Positions 12,401-20,895 of a DNA stretch of 64,000 bases are shown in pieces (position 1 is the first letter of the stretch; the number at the start of each line of letters is the position of its first letter). The position numbers and the translations under genes were made by a program. Below the pieces are notes generated by a model. That model was not told the DNA's origin. It saw only the letters and a list, made by a program, of their open reading frames with translations, and did not search any database. Source of the DNA: DASRDR01 sp963812945 [NCBI: uncultured Candidatus Rokubacteria bacterium] (GTDB lineage Bacteria > Methylomirabilota > Methylomirabilia > Rokubacteriales); assembly GCA_963812945.1 (NCBI GenBank), contig CAWEXD010000012.1, forward strand, positions 62,001-126,000. Reading direction: 5' to 3'.

Positions 12401-12572
12401 GGGCGGCCCTTCCGCTTCTTCGGCTTCGGGATCGGGCGTGATGAACTGCGCGCCGCCGGCGCGCCTCGATGATCCGCTGCGTCGGCTGGCCCTCCGCGTC
12501 GAGCTCCCAGTGCCGCGCCGGGTACTCGTAGGGCGAGTTGAGGATCGGCCGCTCGAAGAACTGGCTGTCCAT
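9471..12572 (-). pseudogene. Type III-like restriction helicase-nuclease (Res), frameshifted
   Basis: The ATG at 12572 begins MDSQFFERPILNSPYEYPAR. Downstream frames carry the Walker A motif LKLATGAGKTTVMAMLIAWQ (near 12030), the Walker B/DEAH-type motif LVLNDEAHHCYREKP (near 11620), motif III/IV elements (MIDLSATPFFLRGSGYAEGT near 11450) and the motif VI region [19 protein letters not shown] (near 10610). The C-terminus has a PD-(D/E)xK nuclease: YRPDFIVLVD followed by LVVEIKGYR (near 9700). Frame changes occur many times; in those I traced (9.97, 10.89, 10.90, 10.96, 11.03, 11.27 and 11.57 kb) one extra base per site explains the shift. The stop at 9471-9473 sits just ahead of the mod ATG, so the two subunits were translationally coupled. 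Confidence 0.8.
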
Positions 12573-13365
12573 CGTCAGCGTGTTTGTATCACGAGGCCCA
12601 GTATCCGAGGGAGGGTCCAGCGCTCACCAGCTGCTGATCGAGATCCCGATCGAGACCGCGGACGTGCGCACCGGCCAGACGAGGCGCCCGGCGGCGGCCT
12701 CCTCCACCTCGCGTGGCTGTCAAAATGGCTCCGAGCGCGCGAGTCCGGGTCGTAGCCGGCAAACATAGCCGCCCCGGAAACCCTCTCCGCCATATGCCTC
12801 TTCGGAACGGGCCAGACCCCATTTTGCTGCTATTGGCGGCAGATCGATAACGCCTAAGTGGCCGTCCCTTGTGAACTTTTTCTCGATGGAGCGTCTGATT
12901 TCTTGTTGACAGCCCCAAATCTCGTATGACAGGATTCGCCCGCCCACAACATTCGGTATAAGCGGGGGCAAAGACGGAACCGGGCTAGTTGGCCCAGGTG
13001 TAGCCGATGAGAACAAAGGGGGCTGACCCGGGTGAGGCCGGGCGCCCCCTGAACTGCGCGGAGTGGGAACCCTGACGCCTCTCGTAGTACCCCACCCCCT
13101 GCAGAGGGACCAAGTTTTTTTCGCCTGGGTCGATCCCGGGCAGAGGGGGGGTGGTTTCGTCCGACGAACTCGACCTGTGGCCCAGCCGCTCACCCGGTCG
13201 GTAACCGTTTCGCAGACGACAGACCGACCGGATGAGCTCCGAGCAATGCACTCGGGTCGGCTGAGGCACGCATGGGGTAGACCCACACGGTCCGGACGCC
13301 ACTGTGGGTGGATACCGCGTGCTTGTCAAGCCGGTCCCCTGACCCTCAGAAGGAGGGTCCATCTC
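12573..13365. other. Intergenic stretch with no supported gene
   Basis: This separates the minus-strand restriction run from the plus-strand Cas2-like/Pycsar genes, so both promoters should lie here. The part from about 12840 to 12965 is AT-richer than its surroundings. On the minus strand a piece between roughly 12780 and 12960 reads somewhat like protein (ILSYEIWGCQQEIRRSIEKK) but has no recognisable family or convincing start, and may be a gene remnant. A T7 run at about 13115 is followed by a short GC-rich inverted repeat. I see no tRNA, repeat array or insertion sequence. Confidence 0.5.
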
Positions 13366-13620
13366 GTGAACCTGTTCGCGATCTCGTACGATCTCCGGAT
13401 CCCTGGCCAGAGCTACACCACGCTATTCGCGGCGCTGGAGCGCCTGCAGGCGGTGAAGGTGGAGTACTCGGTTTGGGTCTGCCGGAGCTCGTCCACGGCT
13501 GTTCAGATCTGCAACTTCCTCAAGCAGTTCATCGATAGCAACGATCGGTTGCTGGTCGTTCAGGTGGCCGATTGGGCCTCGGTGAACGCGATGGCGAACA
13601 TCAACACTGTCGCCGCGTAG
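13366..13620 (+). CDS. Cas2-like (SinR-type) small protein, 84 aa
   Basis: The protein begins MNLFAISYDLRIPGQSYTTL and ends with DRLLVVQVADWASVNAMANI. This is the pattern of solitary Cas2-fold proteins: a first beta strand ending in YD(L), a middle helix, then a conserved ND-RLLV strand and a WAS-N tail. In Cas2 the aspartate of the first strand binds metal. In these stand-alone relatives the activity is mostly unknown. The GTG start at 13366 is chosen because an AAGGAGG ribosome binding site ends 9 bases upstream and an earlier in-frame start has none. No cas1 gene and no CRISPR array are present, so a spacer-acquisition role is unlikely. It lies 78 bases before the TIR effector on the same strand, with a long hairpin between them, which suggests it belongs to the same defence unit. 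Confidence 0.75.
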   Translation: MNLFAISYDLRIPGQSYTTLFAALERLQAVKVEYSVWVCRSSSTAVQICNFLKQFIDSNDRLLVVQVADWASVNAMANINTVAA

Positions 13621-13638
13621 CATCAAGCAGTAGGACCC

Positions 13639-13674
13639 CTCGCCCGGGTGGAGTTCTAGGACCACCCGGGCGAG
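13639..13674. repeat. Perfect 13-bp inverted repeat (hairpin) between Cas2-like gene and Pycsar genes
   Basis: CTCGCCCGGGTGG at 13639-13651 is followed after 10 bases by its exact reverse complement at 13662-13674. The stem is very stable. No run of T follows, so it is not a standard intrinsic terminator. It could attenuate read-through from the Cas2-like gene, protect an mRNA end, or be a target for a DNA- or RNA-binding protein of the system. Confidence 0.85.
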
Positions 13675-13698
13675 CTCTACGGTCGCCGGAGGGTGACA

Positions 13699-14610
13699 TT
13701 GACGCTCGCAGAACGATTCAAGGGTGACACGGGGAGGCGACTCCTAGTCGAGGCGCTGAAAAGTCAATTCATCGTCCGTGGTCAGGACGCCGTTGCGGAT
13801 GCGCTTGCGTCCGTCGCAACAATCGAGGAACTCGACGCAGGTCAACTGTTGATCCGACAAGGGGACGCGGATAACGATCTCCTCCTGATTCTGGCCGGAC
13901 GCGTACTCGTACTAGTGAATGGCCGTGAAGTTGCCACCCGCGGGCCTGGGCAGCATGTCGGCGAAATCTGCGCCATCGATCCCATCTCCCGTCGAACTGC
14001 GACGAATGTGACGGCAGAGCCAACAGTCGTCGCCAGAGTCCATGAGCCAGACCTTTCGAGAATAGCTGATCACCATCCGCAACTGTGGCGCGCCATGGCG
14101 GTGGAACTCAGCCGGCGTCTTGACCAACGCAAGCAGTTTCACGCCCAGCCGAATGCTATCCCAGTCCTGTTCATCGGATCCTCTAAGGAAACCTTGCCAG
14201 TCAGTGAGGCAATACGTAGATCCATCCCAGCCGACATCGCGGCCGTCCGACTCTGGGCTCACGGTGTCTTTGGTGTGTCACGCTTTCCCATCGAAGACCT
14301 CGATGCACAACTGAGAGTCTCCGACTTCGCGGCGCTAGTCGCTGGGCCCGACGATCGTGTCAGTAGCCGCGGGAAGGACTTCGACGCACCGCGGGACAAC
14401 GTTATCTTTGAGTTGGGTCTATTCATGGGTGCTCTGTCAAGACATCGCACCTTTCTCCTTGTTCCGACAGATGTTGACCTCAAGATTCCAAGTGATCTTC
14501 TCGGTTTGACTCTTGTTCACTACGAGGCGAACGCGCGGACGACCGATGATGGGGTCGCAAGAGCGAAAGACGAACTCATCGCAACTATCAAGGCCAAAGG
14601 GCCGAAGTAG
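13699..14610 (+). CDS. pycTIR: Pycsar effector: cyclic-nucleotide-binding domain plus TIR-like NADase domain
   Basis: Residues about 45-145 form a cNMP-binding domain: strands LLLILAGRVLVLVNG and a phosphate-binding cassette, VGEICAIDPISRRTAT. Residues about 155-300 are a TIR-like domain of the predicted nucleotide-binding type, opening with IPVLFIGSSKE and carrying RDNVIFELGLFMGAL. The glutamate of FELG is at the place of the catalytic residue of TIR NADases. In known Pycsar systems such an effector binds cCMP or cUMP made by the partner cyclase on infection and depletes NAD+, halting the cell. A TTG at 13699 is preferred as start because GGAGGG ends 5 bases upstream; a GTG at 13693 overlaps that site. 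The cyclase follows after 8 bases. GC content is clearly lower than in the flanking genes, a sign of transfer. CBASS-type effectors look similar, but the partner cyclase is class III, which decides for Pycsar. Confidence 0.88.
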   Translation: MTLAERFKGDTGRRLLVEALKSQFIVRGQDAVADALASVATIEELDAGQLLIRQGDADNDLLLILAGRVLVLVNGREVATRGPGQHVGEICAIDPISRRTATNVTAEPTVVARVHEPDLSRIADHHPQLWRAMAVELSRRLDQRKQFHAQPNAIPVLFIGSSKETLPVSEAIRRSIPADIAAVRLWAHGVFGVSRFPIEDLDAQLRVSDFAALVAGPDDRVSSRGKDFDAPRDNVIFELGLFMGALSRHRTFLLVPTDVDLKIPSDLLGLTLVHYEANARTTDDGVARAKDELIATIKAKGPK

Positions 14611-14618
14611 ACCGAAGT

Positions 14619-15317
14619 ATGGCACTTCGCGACGACCTCTCCGAGGAAGTTGACAAGATCTTCCGCACTACTTGGAATGTTCGCGACGGCCGTCAGGTAC
14701 CGGAGTCCGAGGATCTTGCCCTTGGCAACGAGGCGGTCAAGCTTGAGGACGCCGTCGTGCTGTACGCGGATATGGCGGGGTCCACGCGTTTGGTCGATGG
14801 CCACAAGTGGCATTTCGCCGCCGAGATCTACAAGGCCTTTCTCTATTGCGCGGCACGCGTCATTCGCTCGGAAGGGGGAGTGATCACGGCGTACGATGGC
14901 GACCGCATCATGGCAGTCTATGTCGGCGACTTGAAGAATACGTCGGCTGCCCGCACGGCTTTGAAAATCAACTATTGCCGTGCAGAAATCATCAACCCGA
15001 TTCTCGCCAACCGATACCCGTCAGTTCAGTATCAACTAAAGCACGTGGTTGGAATCGATCGAAGTCAGCTCCACGCGGCGCGTACCGGCGTCCGGGGAGC
15101 GAATGACTTGGTTTGGGTCGGGCGTGCGGCGAACTATGCGGCGAAGCTATCTGACCTCTCAAGCGACTACCCATCGAGGATCACGAAGGATGTGTATGAC
15201 AGACTCCAGAACGAACTGAAGTTCTCGAACGGCAAGTCGATGTGGGAGGCTGCCAGCTGGACCGATATGAATAATCTCCAGATCTATCGGTCAACATGGC
15301 GGTGGCGAATCGACTAG
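14619..15317 (+). CDS. pycC: Class III nucleotidyl cyclase of a Pycsar system
   Basis: A single catalytic domain of 232 residues. Strand one gives VVLYADMAGSTRLVDG with metal ligand Asp51. The hairpin gives ITAYDGDRIMAVYVGD with second metal ligand Asp95. The last motif is VGRAANYAAKL with Asn172. The arginine that normally follows four residues after this asparagine is replaced by Lys176, and the lysine that reads purine bases in adenylyl cyclases (three residues before the GD) is an alanine. Both fit a non-purine enzyme but do not prove it. Pycsar cyclases make cCMP or cUMP in response to phage. The gene is short, soluble and lacks sensor domains, as usual for this family. It starts with ATG 8 bases after the effector stop, so the two are one operon. 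Confidence 0.88.
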   Translation: MALRDDLSEEVDKIFRTTWNVRDGRQVPESEDLALGNEAVKLEDAVVLYADMAGSTRLVDGHKWHFAAEIYKAFLYCAARVIRSEGGVITAYDGDRIMAVYVGDLKNTSAARTALKINYCRAEIINPILANRYPSVQYQLKHVVGIDRSQLHAARTGVRGANDLVWVGRAANYAAKLSDLSSDYPSRITKDVYDRLQNELKFSNGKSMWEAASWTDMNNLQIYRSTWRWRID

Positions 15318-15458
15318 AGGCACGACAGATCCGCATGCATCTAATCTGCCAGAGCAGGCCTGGGTCATAGCACTACGGAATCGCCCGTGGGCGCGGATCG
15401 GTGAGCTCGGACAACAGGATTGGAATTCGTCGCTGCCCCCGCCGAGTGACCCGCACGG

Positions 15459-15877
15459 TCAGGCTGGTGGTTTGTTGTCTTCTTCTCTCACCGAGACCAG
15501 CACGCGCCGATGGAACTCGTCGCGCATGCTCGCGAGCAGATGCCGTGTCAGCAGGTCTATGGCCGTGGTGCGGAGCGCATCGGCTTCGCCCCAATCGCCC
15601 GTCTCGCCGATCGTACGCCCAACGATCCGATCTGCCAGACCCGCCAAGACGTAGTCCGCCTCGTCTTCCGAGAGGAGGACGACCCCGGCACTCCCGGACC
15701 AGCCGTTCGAGGATCGGTCGCACGCCCGGTCTCCAGGGCCAGCGGCCGCGGCCGGGAAGTCCCGAAGGATCTTGGCGATGGCCACCTGCTCGACGGCCGA
15801 GAAACGAACAGCGAAGCGCCCATCTGCGCCTTTCTACGCCAGGACTCGCGGAGCGATCCGAGCCGGCCGCTCGGCAT
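15459..15877 (-). pseudogene. Hypothetical protein, about 135 aa, frameshifted
   Basis: The last part is a coherent protein piece, VVLLSEDEADYVLAGLADR followed by ALRTTAIDLLTRHLLASM, ending at 15459. Upstream pieces in other frames join sensibly: RFAVRFSAVEQVAIAKILRD and RPILERLVRE. An ATG at 15877 has a GAGGG site 7 bases upstream and lies 26 bases after the nuclease stop, so it looks like the last gene of the long minus-strand operon. I do not recognise the family. It is helical, soluble, and needs about three frame corrections. Confidence 0.4.
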
Positions 15878-15903
15878 TGGGCGCCCTCATGGCTGACCGT
15901 CCC

Positions 15904-16500
15904 TCAGCGTCCTCGACCCCGAAGGCGAGTGTCCTGCCGACTCCGTCGCCATTCCCAGGGCGGCACTGGGTCCAGGTCCGCCCAGAGTCCGCGGTGCTCG
16001 GAGCGGGCCTCGAGCCTCCAGGGTCGCGAGGCGAGAGTCCGCCGAGTACCGACGAAACCACCACGCGTACCCGGCACGGACCAGCTCCTGGTTGAGGTTG
16101 CGCCCATCGGGCAGCGTGACGTCCCCGATGGTCCGCCCGTAGCGATCCAGCTCCCTGACGGACACGACGACGGTCTTCCCGAACGCCGAGGGCGGCCGCA
16201 AACTGCTTCGCCCGCATGCCGAAGGCCTGGCCCGGTCTCCGGGGCGTCGATCCCATGCAAACGAATGACCGTCGGGCGGCCGTCCTGGAGGACCGTGAGC
16301 GTGTCGCCGTCTGTGATGCCGACCACGCGGCCCTGGAACTCCCGGGCTTCGACCGCGCCGACGAGCCCGAGGGCTAGGAGGAAGGCCAGCCCGGCTCGGA
16401 CGATCCCGTGTACCGGAAGAGAGACGGCCGGCGCCCCTCCTGTATCCCGCTGGGGACGAGCTGCGTCTGGCGGGAGACAACGGTCCACACCGCAGTCCAA
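15904..16500 (-). pseudogene. Exported thermonuclease (SNase-like), frameshifted
   Basis: A hydrophobic leader (AGLAFLLALGLVGAVEA) precedes a staphylococcal-nuclease fold: FQGRVVGITDGDTLTVLQDG, then VIRLHGIDAPETG, and in other frames GQAFGMRAKQFAA, VSVRELDRYGRTIGDVTLPD and LNQELVRAGYAWWFRRYS. The arginine and aspartate residues of the active site (R in VIRLHG, D in the DGD turn, R in RYGR) are present across the frames. Three frame changes are needed. Members degrade DNA or RNA outside the cytoplasm with calcium. It lies downstream of the YdjM/lipoyl fusion gene in the same direction. Confidence 0.7.
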
Positions 16501-16567
16501 TCCGGGACATGGCTCAACTCAGGGATGGCCCCGGCCTCGCTCGCCAGGTGCCTGGAGAGGCGGCAGA

Positions 16568-18158
16568 TCACGTTCCAGACACGCCACTGTCGCCGATCGG
16601 AGACGGCCGCCGGTAGAGCAGCCGGAGCATCGCCGTCCCCTCGCTCCCGTGGACGACGTGGACCCGGACGGTGAGGACCTGGCCGTCGACGGGGGCGCGG
16701 ATCTCGGCTCGCGCGCCGCGCCTCGTCGGCCAGGCTGGTCCAGCGCCCGCCGGGCCTGGGCGACGGCTCTCGCGCGGCGCCGGTGGTCCGCCTCGGCTCG
16801 CGCGAGGGCGCCCGGGAGCCGCCAGCCCGGCGGCGACAAGCGCCCGGGCCTGGCGCCATCGCCGCCTCGCGGAGCGCGAGGGTCGCCTCGCGCTCGGCGA
16901 GCTCGGCCTGGGCCGTGCTGGCGCTTCCGCTCCAGCTCCGGGTCCCGCCAGGTCAGCCGGGCCAGGAGCTGGCCCCGCTGGACGCGGTCCCCTTCCCGGA
17001 CGAGCAGCTCGCGGGCGGGGTCGGTGAGGTGGGCGATGAAGAGCTCGGTCACGTCGTCGAACTCGGCCGCCGGCGGCGGCGCGGCGGGCGCGGGCGCGGG
17101 CGGTCGCCTCCGCCGGCCGGATCGTCTGGACCAGCACGAGCCCCGACAGGACGAACAGGCTCCCGAGCTGCGGGCTCCTCCAGGTCGCGCGGGCGGGCGA
17201 AGCGGAGCTCGAGCTCGCTGAGGCCGGCCTTCAGCGACCTCGTAGGCCTCGGGGTCGGGCTTGAGGACCACCACGTCCGGCGTGCGGACGATCCCGTGGA
17301 AGTACGTCTCGCCGTCCGGCGGAACCTCGCGCAGGAGCTCGCGGAGGAGGCGCTGGGTGAGGGTCACCGGGCGGGTCTCGACGGTCACGGCCGCGCCCGG
17401 CTGCGCGACGATCCCGCAGGGGTAGACGTTCGCGGTCTCGTTCGGGCCGACCGTGTGGATCGTGTCCGGTCGCGGGATCGAGCACGATCAGCGTGCTCAC
17501 GTTCTCGATCCCGAGGATCCGGACGCGCCGGTGGACGCGGCGCTGGGAGAGCCGGAAGTGGCCGTCGAGGTCGGCCCAGACCTCGCGCGTCCCTTCCCAG
17601 CGGCGGAAGTCGGCGATCGCGCCGGCGGTCGTGCGCGTGAGCACGTGGAGCGACGCGCGTGAAGCCGACCTGGTGGAGCGGCCAGAGCACGGCGAGGCCG
17701 AGGACGAGGCCGGCGCAGAGGACCGCCTCCCCGCGCGAGCCCTCGGCGGGCCGGAGGGCCTCGCGCCCCGGGAAGACGGCGCGCACCGGGCTCGGGTAGA
17801 AGCAGCGGCGACGCCGGGCGGGTTCGCGGCGTCGACCAGGAGGTGGCTCAGGTAGCCGAGGCGCGAAGGCGAGCGGCCAGTGGGGCTCGATCCAGCGCGA
17901 GCGGGACGACGGGGAGGCTCGCGAGGGCGAGGCCCAGGAGCGAGTGGGTCAGCGTGCGGTGGCCGACCCGGCGCTCGAGCCAGCCGGCGAGCGGGCGACA
18001 GCACCGGCCGATCAGGGACGTCGGCGTGTCGATGTCGGGGAGGAGCGCCCCGAGCAGCGACGAAGGCCGCGACCGCCGGGCGTGAGGACGACGCCCAGCA
18101 CGGTCCCGGCCGCGATCGTGAAGACGAGCCCGAAGGTCGCGTGGGTCGGCGCGCGCAT
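16568..18158 (-). pseudogene. YdjM-like membrane metal-dependent hydrolase fused to a biotinyl-lipoyl (HlyD-like) region, frameshifted
   Basis: The ATG at 18158 starts MRAPTHATFGLVFTIAAGTV. In other frames come LLPDIDTP, GHRTLTHSLLG and GYLSHLLVDAANPPG, the histidine/aspartate pattern of DUF457/YdjM membrane hydrolases. After a soluble middle part (IADFRRWEGTREVWADLDGH) no stop is seen. The protein instead continues with a membrane segment, LFVLSGLVLVQTIRP, an Ala-Pro linker, a half barrel (LLVREGDRVQRGQLLARLTW), a coiled region and a second half barrel (AEIRAPVDGQVLTVRVHVVH). The second half resembles membrane-fusion proteins that pair with TolC, whose gene is directly upstream. Four or more frame changes are needed. 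Whether it is a true fusion depends on those corrections. Confidence 0.6.
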
Positions 18159-18164
18159 CGGGCG

Positions 18165-18837
18165 TCAGCGCTCCGGGGCCACGAGCCCGACGGCCCGGTA
18201 GAGGGCGAGGGCCGCCAGGTCCGCCGTCTGTTGCGCCTGGAGGAGCTCGAGCCGGGCGCGGGCGAGCGCGCCCTCGCGCCTGGAGGAGCGGCGCGAGATC
18301 GCCCGTCCCGTGCTCGAACTTGATCCGCTCGAGGAGCCTCGAGCTTGACCGCGTGGGCGACGGCCGTCTCGCGGACCTGGACCGTCGCGCGGGCGGCCGT
18401 CACCTGGAAGAGCGCCTGGATCACCTCGGCGACGACCTCCGCCTCGGTCACGGCGAGCGCGCGCTCGGCCTGCGCGAGGCCGAGCCGCGCCCGCTCGGCG
18501 TCCCGGGCGCCCGCGCCGAGGAACTTCGAGAGGTCGAGGGCGAGCGCGACGGCGGCGCGCTCCTGGCCGGTGAGGAAGTCGTAGCCCTGGTGCGCCGTCA
18601 CGCTCGGGACGAGCCAGGTCCACCACTCGGTCCCCCGGACGTCGAGGCGGGCGAGCGCGACCTTGGCGCGCGCGTCCTGGAGCTTCGGCGCGTGCTCCCG
18701 GGCGAGGTCCAGCGAGCGTCTCGAGGGGGAGGTCCGCCGGGTCGATGAACGGCGAGCTCGGCCGCGGCCGGCGGATGCCGCCGACGACCGTGAGGCAGGC
18801 GGCCAGCCAGGCGATCGCGAATCACGCGCTTACCCAT
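18165..18837 (-). pseudogene. TolC-like outer-membrane efflux protein, short, frameshifted
   Basis: The ATG at 18837 has a GGAGGAG site 6 bases upstream. Coherent pieces are YDFLTGQERAAVALALDLSK, LGLAQAERALAVTEAEVVAE, QALFQVTAARATVQVRETAV and the C-terminal LLQAQQTADLAALALYRAVG. The alternation of long helices and a GL-type C-terminus fits one repeat of the TolC family. At about 220 residues it is only half the usual size. It overlaps the patatin gene by 16 bases upstream and is separated from the YdjM-like fusion by 6 bases, so the three were co-translated. A role in export of a product together with the fusion protein is inferred. Confidence 0.6.
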
Positions 18838-19709
18838 GGGGGCTCCTCCACGGGCCGGACCGCGGCGAGCGCCTGGAGCGCCACGACGCAGGCCTCGGCG
18901 ATGATCTGGCGGACGACCGTCGGGCTGCGGCCGCCGGAAGGCGGGAGCGGCTCGACGAGCGGCGCGTAGCGGGAGCACGGTGACCGGGCCGGCCGCGGAG
19001 CCGCCGCGGCGGCCGGGTCGCCGTGCTCGCGCGCCCGGAGGTAGGCGCCGACGGCCCGGGCCGAGCGACGTGATCGCCGCCGGGCGCTCGTCCGTGGGTC
19101 GAGACGTCCGACACGACGATCCGATCGGCGCCGATCGGGAGTCGGGCCAGGTCCGGACGAACGCCCCGCCGTCGGCCAGGATCCGGCCGTCCCACTCGAC
19201 CGGGGTCATGAGGCCCGGGCAGCGCGGCCGAGGCGCTCACCGCGAGCGCGACCTCGACGTCGGGGGTCGTGGTCGCGGCCGAAGCAGACCGGCCGGCCGT
19301 GGGTGAGGTCGGTCGCCTGGATGGTGCAGGGGCGCCGCAGGTCCTGGAACCGCACGCGGCCGAGGAGCCGGTCCACGGTCCGGCGGTAGGGCGCGACGGC
19401 TCCACCAGCCGGGCGGCCGCCGGTGGGCGCGCCGGCGGAACAGTTCGCGAGCGATCCGCGCGCTCGGGCCAGATGTAGCGGAGGAAGTCCCGCCGCCGGA
19501 GCGTCGTCCCGAGCCGCGCGATCTCCGCCGGCGTGAGTAGCCGGCCGCGTACCAGCGCGGCGACGAAGGCGCCGATCGAGGAGCCCGAGACCTCGGTGAC
19601 GCGGAGCCCGAGGCGCTCGATGGCCTGGAGGGCAGCCGACGTGGGCGTAGCCGCGGGCCTCGCCGCCGGAGAAGGACACGGGAGCGTGGGCACGAGCGCG
19701 GCGCCTCAC
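18822..19709 (-). pseudogene. Patatin-like phospholipase, frameshifted
   Basis: The GTG at 19709 overlaps the stop of the AAA gene (GTGA). It reads VSFSGGEARGYAHVG, then LGLRVTEVSGSSIGAFVAAL, which carries the G-x-S-x-G nucleophile elbow (GSSIG), and later ILADGGAFVRTWPDS with the DGG of the Ser-Asp dyad, followed by GADRIVVSDVSTHGRAP. The end is AEACVVALQALAAVRPVEEP at 18822. Patatins hydrolyse acyl esters of membrane lipids. Bacterial ones are often effectors in defence or virulence. About four frame changes are needed. The oxyanion glycines at the N-terminus are present. Confidence 0.72.
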
Positions 19710-20893
19710 CGGCCCGGCGCCCGCGGGCGCAGGCCGCGTGGGCTTTCGGGGGTGGTGCCTGTCCCCGGGGTAGCGGGGTCGACGAAACGCTGGCCGCGCA
19801 GGCGCGCTCAGCTCCGCCCGCCGCGTGAGGAGGTACGCGGACCACGAAGAAGAGCGCGCCGAGGCGTCCCGGCCAGGATGTAGAGGTCCCGGTCGTCGAG
19901 CCCGAGCGCGACGAAGCGCGCGGCGACCAGCCCGGCGCGCGACCAGGAGCAGGAGCGGCGTGAGGTCGAGGTAGCGGAGCCCCGCCCCGTGCTGGAGCGC
20001 CCGGATCGCCTCGAGGGCGACCGGCCCCTCGGCCGGCGACCTGGCGGGCCATCTCGACGATCGCGTGGGGGTTGCCCGCCGGCCTGCTCGAGGACCGTCG
20101 CCTCGAAGAGCGTCGGGTCGGGATCCGGGCCCGGTCCACGACCGTCCAGAGGAGCCGCCTTCGCCTCGTCGCGCGCGAGCGGCGGGAGGTCGAGCCGCTC
20201 GAACGCCCACCAGAGCTTCTGGAGGCCCGGGCCGGCAGTCGCGCGTCGCGCCGAGGACGACCGCGGCCTCGAGGCAGCGCTCCAGGACCGGCGCCATCGC
20301 CGGCGTCGCGCGCCTCGAGCTGGTCCAGGATCAGCACCGTCGGGCGCGCGCGGAGGCTCGCCACGACGACGGCGGTCAGCTCGCGGACCGTGACGCGGTT
20401 CGAGACGTCGGGCGCACTCGGGCCAGGTCTCCGGGGCGGCCGCGCCGGCCGCCAGGACCAGCTGGCCGCGCGCGTGGAGCGCTTCGGCAGAGCGCGAGGA
20501 GGCTCATGCCGGAGCGGCTGGACGTGCGGCACGTAGACGGCCTCCGGCAGCGTCCGCGGCGACGGCGCGCAGGAGGTGGCGTCTTCCCGCCCCGATCGGC
20601 CCCACCAGGAGCGTGTGGCGCCCCCGCGCGACGTTCGCGAGGAGGCGCTGCGCGCTCGGCCTCGCGCCCGATCAGCGGCAGCTCAGGCGCGAGAGGTCCC
20701 ACGCGTCGGCTCCGGGCGGGCGCGGGCACTGGAGCCCGGCGTAGGTGAGCGCGTCGAGGCTGGCCCAGCTGAGATGCACGACCAGCTCGTCGGCGCCGTG
20801 GCTCAGGACGAGCCGCGCGCCGCCCGCGGGGTCCTGGGTGAGCGTCGCGATCACGCCGTAGTGCCGCCAGTCGAGGGCGCAGAGCATCGCCAT
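19706..20893 (-). pseudogene. AAA-type ATPase with C-terminal hydrophobic region, frameshifted
   Basis: The ATG at 20893 has AGGAGG 7 bases upstream. An N-terminal piece (LCALDWRHYGVIATLTQDPA; VVHLSWASLDALTYAGLQCP) is followed in other frames by PELPLIGREAERA, a region reading GPIGAGKT after frame correction (Walker A) and AVVVASLRARPTVLILDQLE (Walker B). NPHAIVEMARQVAG, a typical AAA/STAND segment, and hydrophobic stretches YLDLTPLLLLVA and LGALFFVVRV come after. The stop TGA overlaps the patatin GTG. This resembles ORC/STAND-like ATPases that regulate a downstream effector. A link to the patatin is plausible but inferred. Confidence 0.65.
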
Positions 20894-20895
20894 GG

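Noticed and set aside
13111-13118. Intrinsic terminator at the T7 run
   Set aside because: No strong stem directly precedes the run on either strand.
13366-13620. CRISPR locus around the Cas2-like gene
   Set aside because: No direct-repeat array and no cas1 or effector cas genes are within the window. The protein is of the stand-alone Cas2-like kind.
13699-15317. CBASS instead of Pycsar
   Set aside because: The cyclase has class III nucleotidyl cyclase motifs, not the CD-NTase GS motif, and the effector has a cNMP-binding domain instead of a SAVED or Cap4-type sensor.
15401-17221. Plus-strand open frame of 606 codons
   Set aside because: It lies opposite the thermonuclease and fusion gene, whose domains are recognisable, and has no coherent composition.
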